41,261 nt of DNA from Propionibacteriaceae bacterium (GTDB taxonomy: Bacteria > Actinomycetota > Actinomycetes > Propionibacteriales > Propionibacteriaceae), in contig JAISJO010000071.1 in the NCBI GenBank assembly GCA_031261485.1, forward strand, positions 1-41,261, in the 5' to 3' direction. Positions 9,844 through 16,420 of this stretch are shown piece after piece. Positions within the stretch are counted from its first letter, which is position 1, and the number at the start of each line of letters is the position of its first letter. The position numbers and the translations under genes are program-made. The notes below the pieces were generated by a model. It was not told where the DNA came from. It saw only the letters and a list, made by a program, of their open reading frames with translations, and searched no databases.

Positions 9844-10623
9844 ATGAGGGACTTCTTGGACAGGTATTTCGCGTACATCCCTGACGGCAGCCCTGAGCAA
9901 ACCGGACTGTTATCCGTGGGACATCTGGGGTGGATGGCGGTAGTCATTGCCGCTTGCGTTGTTGTGCCGCTTGTCTTTCGTCACACGAGTCAGCGGGCCA
10001 AGAACATCTTCTTGTACACCGTCGCCGGGATTCTCCTTGTCAACGAGGGGATGCGGACGTACTGGCTGTTCAGAACGGGCGAGGCCAAGTTCCAAAACGT
10101 CGCGCCCCTGGACCTGTGCGGCTTCATGATTTACCTCACCATCGTGACCATTTTCGTGCGCAAACGTTTCCTCATGAACATCTGTTACGCCATCGCCTTC
10201 ACCGGCCCGGTTTTCGGCGTCCTCACCCCGTCCATCAATCAGTATCCGTGGTGGGGGTTCAACTACGTCCACGGCATGGTGGGCCACGGTCTGATATGCC
10301 TTGTCGCACTGTTCTTCATTGTCGCTGAGGGTTTCCGCCCGGAGTTGAAATACGTCCCCCGCATCCTCGGTATCGTCGTCGCAGTCGCGCTGGTCGTCAT
10401 CGCGCCCCTCGATTACTTCTTCGACGCCAACTGGTTCTACCTGCGCTCAGCACCGGCTGGAACCCCTCTGGAGATCTACGAAGAGTGGGTCGGATGGCCC
10501 TGGTACTTCGCCCTCATCTTGGCCACCGCCGCCGTCCTGTGGACCCTGTTGTACCTGCCCTTCGTGCGGCGGAAGGCACATCAGCGCAGCAGCGAACCCG
10601 AAGAAGAGTCTCAGATGCCCTAG
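9844..10623 (+). CDS. YwaF-type (TIGR02206) integral membrane protein
   Basis: A 259-residue protein with about seven membrane helices. Residues such as VNEGMRTYWLF, PLDLCGFMIYLTIVTI, PWWGFNYVHGMVGHGLI and NWFYLRSAPAGTPLEIY match the TIGR02206/YwaF family, whose function is not established. The start follows AGGTGA at a short spacing, and the gene begins three bases after the GH43 stop, so the two are almost certainly co-transcribed. The C-terminal tail is charged (RRKAHQRSSEPEEESQ) and probably cytosolic. It could be a transporter or membrane sensor partner for the glycosidase, but that is inference from adjacency only. Confidence 0.8.
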   Translation: MRDFLDRYFAYIPDGSPEQTGLLSVGHLGWMAVVIAACVVVPLVFRHTSQRAKNIFLYTVAGILLVNEGMRTYWLFRTGEAKFQNVAPLDLCGFMIYLTIVTIFVRKRFLMNICYAIAFTGPVFGVLTPSINQYPWWGFNYVHGMVGHGLICLVALFFIVAEGFRPELKYVPRILGIVVAVALVVIAPLDYFFDANWFYLRSAPAGTPLEIYEEWVGWPWYFALILATAAVLWTLLYLPFVRRKAHQRSSEPEEESQMP

Positions 10624-10640
10624 TTGGCACCGCCAGACTC

Positions 10641-11099
10641 TTAGTGGGAGGTGAGCCAGCGGTTGCCGACGGTTTCGCAGGCGGCGACGATCTTCGTGAG
10701 GTATTCTCCGGCGAGTTGTTCGATCTTCTTGCCGATGATGGGGATTTTCACCTTGAAGTCAGCGTCGTACATGGCTGTGCAGCCGGTGGGACTGGGCGAG
10801 AGGGAGAGCGCACCGTCGACCTTGGCGGGAACCCCTTCCACGGTCAGGAGCAATCGTCCTTGGGTTGGCGACTCCCACGTGACAGTCTCGTCCACGATCA
10901 AGTCTGGCCCGAGGATGCCGCTCGCCTTGCGAGGGGTGGAAATCTGGTAGCGGGAAGTGAGTCCACCCTCGACCTGAGTGGCCTCGAAGCCTGTCGCGCC
11001 AACCTCGACGCCGACGAACTTGGCGAAGTCAGGATTGACGAGCATGGCAGACACCTTCTCGGGGGAGGCGACAAAGAGCAGGTTCTGGAGCACTTTCAT
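10641..11099 (-). CDS. DUF2505 domain protein (START-like fold)
   Basis: A 152-residue protein of the DUF2505 type. It begins MKVLQNLLFVASPEKVSAML and ends in the amphipathic helix region IGKKIEQLAGEYLTKIVAACE. The layout resembles polyketide-cyclase/START-like lipid-binding folds, but no ligand is known. The ATG at 11099 is preferred over one 24 bases upstream: a GGGGG lies just before it and a TACCCT -10 (11112-11117) would start the message between the two ATGs. It is convergent with the YwaF-type gene (17 bases apart) and divergent from the hydrolase. Confidence 0.75.
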   Translation of the reverse strand: MKVLQNLLFVASPEKVSAMLVNPDFAKFVGVEVGATGFEATQVEGGLTSRYQISTPRKASGILGPDLIVDETVTWESPTQGRLLLTVEGVPAKVDGALSLSPSPTGCTAMYDADFKVKIPIIGKKIEQLAGEYLTKIVAACETVGNRWLTSH

Positions 11100-11187
11100 A
11101 CCCCCAATGGTAGGGTAATTCATCGGTTACTTAGGGGCGCGTCTCGTTGTGCGCCCCTGATTTCGCACAGACCGAGCGAGGAGATTC

Positions 11188-11958
11188 ATGGAGACGACTT
11201 TGGATGGGCTCACCGTCCATTACGAAGAGCAGGGCAGTGGCCCGCTGGTCGTCCTCCTGCACGGCTGGGGATCCAACCTCACGCTCTTTGCTTCCATTGC
11301 CGCCGTGATGGCGAAGACATATCACGTTGTCAGCGTGGACTTTCCTGGCTGCGGCGGTACGAGTGAGCCGAGTGAGCCCTGGGGCATGGACGAGTACACG
11401 CGGTTCACCGCCACGTTTATCGCGTCCTTCGGCGAGGAGGACGTCATCGTCTTGGGGCATTCCCATGGCGGGCGTGTCGCCATCCGTTTGGCCACCGATG
11501 AGGACACGGGCATTCATGTGTCTCGTCTGATTCTTGTGGATTCTGCTGGCATCATCCCGACTAGGACCCTGGGCTACCATGTGCGCGTCAAGTCGTACAA
11601 GGCAGGCAAGGCGCTGCTCAACTGGGCCCCCATTCGGAAAGCCTTTCCCCAGGCCCTTCCTGCTCTGCAAACGCGCCTAGGGTCCACCGATTATTCGGCA
11701 GCTTCCCCGGTCATGAGGGCTTCGATGGTCAAGGTCGTCAACGCGGACCTACAACCATTATTGCCCGCCATCAGTGTGGAAACCCTGCTCATCTGGGGCG
11801 CCGATGACGATTTCACACCGCTCGCGGATGGCCAGTTGATGGAAAAGCTCATCCCGGGCGCGGGTTTGGTCACACTCGAAAACGCCGGGCATTACTCCTT
11901 CCTTGACCAGCCGTACGCCTTCGCCCGAGTCCTCGAGTCATTCCTGGGGATAAAATGA
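11188..11958 (+). CDS. Alpha/beta hydrolase, first gene of an envelope cluster
   Basis: A 256-residue soluble alpha/beta-hydrolase. The oxyanion region is LLHGWGSN, the nucleophile Ser92 lies in GHSHGG, an acid residue lies at Asp206-208 in GADDDFTP, and His235 lies in NAGHYSF. A GAGGAG Shine-Dalgarno sequence precedes the ATG. The next genes in the same direction encode a membrane-bound MurF-like ligase and a D-Ala-D-Ala ligase. From memory the same triple occurs together in some other Gram-positives, so a role around D-Ala-D-Ala or muropeptide metabolism is likely, but the substrate is unknown. It could also be a generic esterase or haloperoxidase-like enzyme. Confidence 0.85.
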   Translation: METTLDGLTVHYEEQGSGPLVVLLHGWGSNLTLFASIAAVMAKTYHVVSVDFPGCGGTSEPSEPWGMDEYTRFTATFIASFGEEDVIVLGHSHGGRVAIRLATDEDTGIHVSRLILVDSAGIIPTRTLGYHVRVKSYKAGKALLNWAPIRKAFPQALPALQTRLGSTDYSAASPVMRASMVKVVNADLQPLLPAISVETLLIWGADDDFTPLADGQLMEKLIPGAGLVTLENAGHYSFLDQPYAFARVLESFLGIK

Positions 11959-12057
11959 ACAATGCTACGCTCTTTTCTTGCCAGTGTTGTTCTCTCTGCG
12001 CCCCCTGTGTCGCGCGCGACTCGGTGATGGTCAGGAGAAAACGTCCGTCCTCTCGGC

Positions 12058-12063
12058 TAGGCT
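12058..12063 (+). promoter_or_regulatory. -10 element (TAGGCT) of the Mur ligase gene
   Basis: TAGGCT, then GACTTC, then the GTG at 12070; leaderless architecture. This means the Mur ligase need not depend on read-through from the hydrolase gene. Confidence 0.6.
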
Positions 12064-12069
12064 GACTTC

Positions 12070-13602
12070 GTGGTGTACATCGTGGCAATCCTGTCGCTGG
12101 CGGCGACTGTCTTTGCTGTGCGCTATCACATGCACATGTTCCAGCTCAACGATTATCGCGCGTCCACGCAGACCCAGTGGCTGGGCACGCATCCCACATC
12201 ATGGTTCCTTCAGGTGTTTTGCATTGTCGGACTGGGGTTGGCGTCCCGGTGGTACCTTCCTGGCGCCATCGTTGTGACAGTCCTCTTGGTTCTCGCCATC
12301 TTGGTCAAGGTGCTCAGAAAGACCCAGGCCAAGAAGCCTCTGAAGTACACCGCTCGTGTGAAGAGGATGCTGGTCACTGCCTCGATTCTGACCTTCGGAC
12401 TCCTCTCGGGAGTGGTCTGGGCGCCGGGTTGGGGCAAACTCGCTTTCGCTGCCGCTCCCTACGTCCTCTCTGGAGTGGCGGTCATTGGCGTCAATATCAT
12501 CAATGCTCCCATTGAGGCAGGGGTGCGCCGCCATTACCTCAACGACGCCAAACGAATCTTGGCCGAGCATCCGAATCTAGTCAAAATCGGAATCACGGGA
12601 AGCTATGGCAAGACTTCGCTGAAGTATTATCTGACCACCCTTCTGCGCGGGCATTTCACGACGCTCATGACTCCCGAGTCGTACAACACGCCCATGGGCA
12701 TCACCATGACCATTCGCGGCGAGTTGCGCGCGACCCACGAGGTTTTCGTGTGCGAGATGGGGGCCAAGAAGGTCGGGGAAATCAAGGAAGACTGCGACTT
12801 GGTGAATCCGCAGATTGGGGTCGTCACTGCCATCGGCGAGCAGCACCTGGCCACGTTCGGTTCCCAGGAGGCGATACTGCGGACGAAACTGGAGTTGGCT
12901 GACGCCGTCAAGGGCAAGGGGATGCTGTACCTCAACGGCGACGATATACTCTTGCGCGCGAATCAGCCCGACCAGGACCGGCAGTTGTACGGACTTTGTA
13001 CGGATAATCAGACCTATGCCTATGGCCTGTCCGTCAGCACGTCCGGGACTGTCTTTTCCCTCAACCACAAGGGGAAAGACTTCGTGGATCTGGTGACTCC
13101 CCTCATAGGTGGCCACACCATCCAGAACCTCGCTGGCGCCCTCGCGGTGGCGCTCGACCTTGGGGTCACTGAGGCGGAATTGCGGACTCAATTGGGCAAG
13201 CTCGTTCCTGCTCCTCACCGACTGTCCATGTCGCACAACGGTGGGGCCACCATTATTGATGACGCCTACAACTCCAACCCCGCGGGGGCCAAAGCCGCCC
13301 TGGACACTCTGGCGATGTTCGACGCGGTGAAAATCCTCATCACGCCAGGCATGGTGGAACTGGGGGAGCGCGAAGAAGCACTGAACGAGGCATTCGGCGA
13401 ACAGGCGGTCATCGCGGACCATGTCTTCCTGGTGGGTGCTCGACAAACGGAGCCCATTGCGCGCGGTTTGGCGTCGGCGGGATACGACCAAGCCAAGGTG
13501 ACCATTGTGGAGGACGTCAAGGACGCGATTGCCCGGGCGTATGCCCTGCCCGGCGAGTCCAAGGTCATCCTTCTGGAGAACGATCTGCCTGACAACTACT
13601 AA
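12070..13602 (+). CDS. Membrane-anchored MurF-like Mur ligase
   Basis: ATP-dependent Mur ligase of the MurF type (UDP-MurNAc-tripeptide plus D-Ala-D-Ala). The ATP P-loop is GITGSYGKTS (near residue 175). The central domain includes FVCEMGAKKVGEI and VVTAIGEQHLATFGS, and the C-terminal domain includes DDAYNSNPAGAKAALD. What sets it apart is the first ~155 residues, which form four or five membrane segments before the ligase domains. Ordinary MurF (~450 residues) is soluble and lies in the dcw cluster. At 510 residues this is probably a paralogue; whether it replaces MurF cannot be seen. It is followed by ddl after 150 bases. The start GTG is set by the -10 six bases upstream. Confidence 0.85.
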   Translation: MVYIVAILSLAATVFAVRYHMHMFQLNDYRASTQTQWLGTHPTSWFLQVFCIVGLGLASRWYLPGAIVVTVLLVLAILVKVLRKTQAKKPLKYTARVKRMLVTASILTFGLLSGVVWAPGWGKLAFAAAPYVLSGVAVIGVNIINAPIEAGVRRHYLNDAKRILAEHPNLVKIGITGSYGKTSLKYYLTTLLRGHFTTLMTPESYNTPMGITMTIRGELRATHEVFVCEMGAKKVGEIKEDCDLVNPQIGVVTAIGEQHLATFGSQEAILRTKLELADAVKGKGMLYLNGDDILLRANQPDQDRQLYGLCTDNQTYAYGLSVSTSGTVFSLNHKGKDFVDLVTPLIGGHTIQNLAGALAVALDLGVTEAELRTQLGKLVPAPHRLSMSHNGGATIIDDAYNSNPAGAKAALDTLAMFDAVKILITPGMVELGEREEALNEAFGEQAVIADHVFLVGARQTEPIARGLASAGYDQAKVTIVEDVKDAIARAYALPGESKVILLENDLPDNY

Positions 13603-13678
13603 GCTTGTTCCACGGGGCAACACGGGGTCCATGGGGCAAAAGTGGATACCGCGACTCGCGCGCAGCATGACGAGTTGC

Positions 13679-13712
13679 GTGGGTCACGGTCTGTCTCGCG
13701 GTGGGTCACGGT
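13679..13712 (+). promoter_or_regulatory. Phased 12-bp direct repeats upstream of ddl
   Basis: GTGGGTCACGGT occurs exactly twice, at 13679-13690 and 13701-13712, 22 bases apart (about two helical turns). The second copy ends about 40 bases before the predicted transcript start. The arrangement is that of a pair of activator sites, for example for a response regulator. No regulator gene is in the neighbourhood. Confidence 0.5.
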
Positions 13713-13740
13713 GCGCATAGGACCCAGATTCTTGGTGACG

Positions 13741-13746
13741 TAGACT
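13741..13746 (+). promoter_or_regulatory. -10 element (TAGACT) of ddl
   Basis: TAGACT, then GTATGG, then the GTG at 13753. The same hexamer and spacing precede dxs. It decides the GTG start; the ATG at 13749 is out of frame. Confidence 0.6.
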
Positions 13747-13752
13747 GTATGG

Positions 13753-14964
13753 GTGAAGATTTCGGTGGTAGTGCTCTTCGGGGGCAAGTCGGTCGAGCAC
13801 GAGGTGTCGATCATTTCGGCGGTTCAAGCGATGGCGGCGATGGACCCCGACAAGTACGAGATACATCCGGTGTACATCACAAAGGACAATGCTATGTACA
13901 CCTCCGAGGCACTCAAAGACATCGGCGTGTACACCGACATTCCCAGCCTGCTCAAGGCGACCCCTCGCGCGTCTTTCGAAGTGGAGGGCACCAAGACGTA
14001 CCTTGTCAGCCAGAAGTCGGGTCTCTTCTCCAAGCCAACCAAAGCCCTCATTGATGTGGCTTTCCCCATCGTCCACGGAACCAATGTCGAGGACGGCGCA
14101 CTCCAAGGGTTCCTGGAGACCATCAACCTTCCCTATGTCGGGCCGAACGTCCTCGCGTCGGCGGTCGGCATGGACAAGTTCGTCATGAAGGTCATGCTCG
14201 ACCACGGTGGTTTCCCCGTCCTGAAGGGTTTGCGTTTCCATCGCAGTCAAGCCGATTCTGTGGGGGCAGACGTGGAGGATGCTTTCGACTATCCCGTCAT
14301 CGTCAAGCCCGTCAATCTGGGGTCCTCGGTGGGTATCGGCAAGGCCAGCGACGCCGACGAATTGCGCCAGTGCGTGGACGAGGCATTCGCGTACTCGCGG
14401 TACATCCTGGTCGAACCGGCCATCGTCAATCTGCGTGAAATCAACTGCTCGGTCGTGGGGGACGCTGGTGGTGCCGAAGCCTCGGAGTGCGAAGAACCCA
14501 TCATGACCGATGCGATTCTGAGTTACGCGGACAAATACTCGGGCGGCTCCAAGGGGGCCAAGTCCTCGCCTGGAAGTAAAGCGGCCGACTCGTCCAAGGG
14601 TGGCAAGTCAGGCATGGCGTCCCTCAAGCGCAAGATTCCGGCCGACATCACTGACGAGCAACGCGAGAAGATACGAACCCTCGCAGTCGACGCTTTCCGT
14701 TACCTCGATCTCAACGGGGTCACCCGCGTGGACTTCCTCATGGATGCGAACACGGGCGAGGTGTGGATCAACGAGGTCAACACCATCCCAGGTTCCCTGG
14801 CCTTCTACCTATGGGTTCCAGTGGGTGTGTCGTACCCGCAACTCTTGGACCGGCTCGTCTCGCTATCCCTCAAACGCGCCCGCGAGGCCGAGGACGTGAC
14901 GTACACGTTCGACACGAATATCCTAGCCAACGCGCGTTTGGGCGCAAAGGGCAGCAAGGGCTAG
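13753..14964 (+). CDS. ddl: D-alanine--D-alanine ligase with Gly/Ser/Lys omega-loop insertion
   Basis: ATP-grasp ligase joining two D-alanines for peptidoglycan. Glu15 and His16 lie in GGKSVEHEVS, the ATP loop is NLGSSVGIG (residues 189-197), the metal-binding C-terminal part is RVDFL and NEVNTIPGS. In the omega loop LSYADKY keeps the Lys261-Tyr262 pair of D-Ala-D-Ala ligases rather than the histidine of VanA-type D-Ala-D-Lac ligases, so D-Ala-D-Ala is the expected product. Residues ~263-289 are an extra GGSKGAKSS...GGKSGMAS stretch, which makes the enzyme longer (403 residues) than standard Ddl. It lies after a membrane MurF-like gene. No vanX- or vanY-like gene is adjacent. Its own promoter has a phased repeat pair upstream. 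Confidence 0.9.
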   Translation: MKISVVVLFGGKSVEHEVSIISAVQAMAAMDPDKYEIHPVYITKDNAMYTSEALKDIGVYTDIPSLLKATPRASFEVEGTKTYLVSQKSGLFSKPTKALIDVAFPIVHGTNVEDGALQGFLETINLPYVGPNVLASAVGMDKFVMKVMLDHGGFPVLKGLRFHRSQADSVGADVEDAFDYPVIVKPVNLGSSVGIGKASDADELRQCVDEAFAYSRYILVEPAIVNLREINCSVVGDAGGAEASECEEPIMTDAILSYADKYSGGSKGAKSSPGSKAADSSKGGKSGMASLKRKIPADITDEQREKIRTLAVDAFRYLDLNGVTRVDFLMDANTGEVWINEVNTIPGSLAFYLWVPVGVSYPQLLDRLVSLSLKRAREAEDVTYTFDTNILANARLGAKGSKG

Positions 14965-15133
14965 GGGCGTCATACAAGAGGCCCGCGCGACCGCTGGCCA
15001 AGCCCACATCCCTGAACTGGGGCAGTCGGTCGTCCCGGATGGCGGGAAGCCTCGGTCGGCATGCGGCCGTTCCTGTACGATGTCGGGGTTGCCGCGGTGC
15101 GCCACATCGCCTATCGCACACGGTGATATCTGA

Positions 15134-16180
15134 ATGGCGAATCATGCGGTGACTGGAGTGGACGAGGTGAGCAACTCGATCAAGGCGAGTCTTGTGCTCA
15201 CTGTCACCGCCATGATTTGGGGGTTCGCCTTCGTCGCTCAACGCTCCGGGGTGGAGCATGTCGGGCCTTTCTTGTTCAACGGGACCCGCTGTGTCTTGGG
15301 TGCTGTTGTATTGTTCGTCGTCATGTGGGTGCAGGGGCGTTTCGTGGCCGCCCGTCAGGCCAGACAGGAACTTGCTGCTGGGTCCGCAGACTCGCCGGAA
15401 CCGACCCCATCCAGACTCTCGACCCCACGGTTGCCCTTGATCAAACGCCTTTGGGCCGACACCAGCATTCGAGGCGGAATATGGTGTGGTCTGGCGCTCT
15501 TCGCGGGGTCGAGTTGTCAGCAGGTCGGCCTCGTCACCACACCGGCTTCGCAGAGCGGCTTCTTGACCGTCATGTACGTGGTGCTCGTGCCCATCTTCGG
15601 TCTCATGATTGGGCAGAAGACCCGCTGGACCGCATGGGTCAGTGTCGCCATCTCCCTGGTTGGGCTGTACCTGCTGTGCGTCAAGGACGGCCTCCACATC
15701 GCCTCGGGCGACCTGATTCTCCTGCTCGGCGCGTGCTTCTGGACAGTCCACATCATCGTGGTGGACCGCACCGTCAAACGTGCGCAGGTCTTTCGCCTCA
15801 GTTGCGTCCAATTCTTGACGGCAGGGGTATTGAGTCTTGCCGCTTCGCTGTTCCTCGACCACTTCTTCACCCACGGGGAACCCACCTGGCAAGGGCTTGT
15901 GCAGGTGTGGCCGCAGTTGGTGTACGTCGGGGTCCTGTCGTCCGGCATCGGTTTCACCATGCAGGCCATCGGTCAACGCCACGCTCCACCAGCGGTCGCG
16001 GCCATCGTTATGAGCCTGGAATCGGTCTTCGCCTGCATCGGCGGGGTGCTGCTTTTGGGAGAGCGCATGACCGGCCGCGAAAGCCTGGGTTGTGCGTTGG
16101 TCTTCATCGCGGTCCTTGTGGCTCAAATCGTTCCCAAGAGCGCGTCAGCATCCGAGTCGGCAGTACAAACGCCGGTCTGA
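15134..16180 (+). CDS. DMT-superfamily (EamA) transporter
   Basis: A 348-residue membrane protein of two five-helix EamA repeats. The first repeat begins MIWGFAFVAQRSGVEHVGPFLFNGTRC, and the second ends AIVMSLESVFACIGGVLLLGERMTGRESLGCALVFIAVL, the classic end of the family. Members export or import amino acids, nucleotides or other small metabolites; the substrate here is not predictable. A polar loop rich in Ala, Pro and Ser (residues ~75-105) separates helices 2 and 3. The start is uncertain: the ATG at 15134 has no clear ribosome site, and a GTG twelve codons later follows GGAG at a good spacing. It is 170 bases downstream of ddl, with no evidence of a shared role. Confidence 0.85.
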   Translation: MANHAVTGVDEVSNSIKASLVLTVTAMIWGFAFVAQRSGVEHVGPFLFNGTRCVLGAVVLFVVMWVQGRFVAARQARQELAAGSADSPEPTPSRLSTPRLPLIKRLWADTSIRGGIWCGLALFAGSSCQQVGLVTTPASQSGFLTVMYVVLVPIFGLMIGQKTRWTAWVSVAISLVGLYLLCVKDGLHIASGDLILLLGACFWTVHIIVVDRTVKRAQVFRLSCVQFLTAGVLSLAASLFLDHFFTHGEPTWQGLVQVWPQLVYVGVLSSGIGFTMQAIGQRHAPPAVAAIVMSLESVFACIGGVLLLGERMTGRESLGCALVFIAVLVAQIVPKSASASESAVQTPV

Positions 16181-16206
16181 GCGGTGCCGAGCCGAACCAG
16201 ACCTGT

Positions 16207-16349
16207 CCAACTTTGGCCTTATCCGTGAGGTTTGGGCAGTGTCTTCCGTTCTTGGTGCAAAGTCAGTCGATTTCCGGGCCGATTTTGGGCGAACTTTGAG
16301 CCAACTTCGACCCGCAGGTGTGAAACCGCACGGAGTGGGCCAAAGTTGG
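16207..16349. repeat. 143-bp element with terminal inverted repeats, copy B
   Basis: Bounded by a perfect 12-bp inverted repeat, CCAACTTTGGCC (16207-16218) and GGCCAAAGTTGG (16338-16349). It is exactly as long as the copy at 4240-4382 and aligns to it without gaps. It lies between the convergent ends of the EamA gene and parC. An extra diverged right end (GGCCAAAATCAGCCGACG) occurs at 16413-16430, over the parC stop codon. Confidence 0.75.
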
Positions 16350-16420
16350 CCGACGCTGCGAGGGCCCAAGAGCGAAGGACAACCTGCCAGTGACGAACGT
16401 CGGCACGGGGCAGGCCAAAA

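Noticed and set aside
11188-14964. Vancomycin resistance operon
   Set aside because: No vanH, vanX, vanY or vanRS genes, and the ligase keeps the Lys-Tyr pair typical of D-Ala-D-Ala enzymes.
14870-16126. About 418-codon minus-strand frame over the ddl end and EamA gene
   Set aside because: Composition is His/Gln/Arg-rich with no motif. The plus-strand EamA protein accounts for the sequence.
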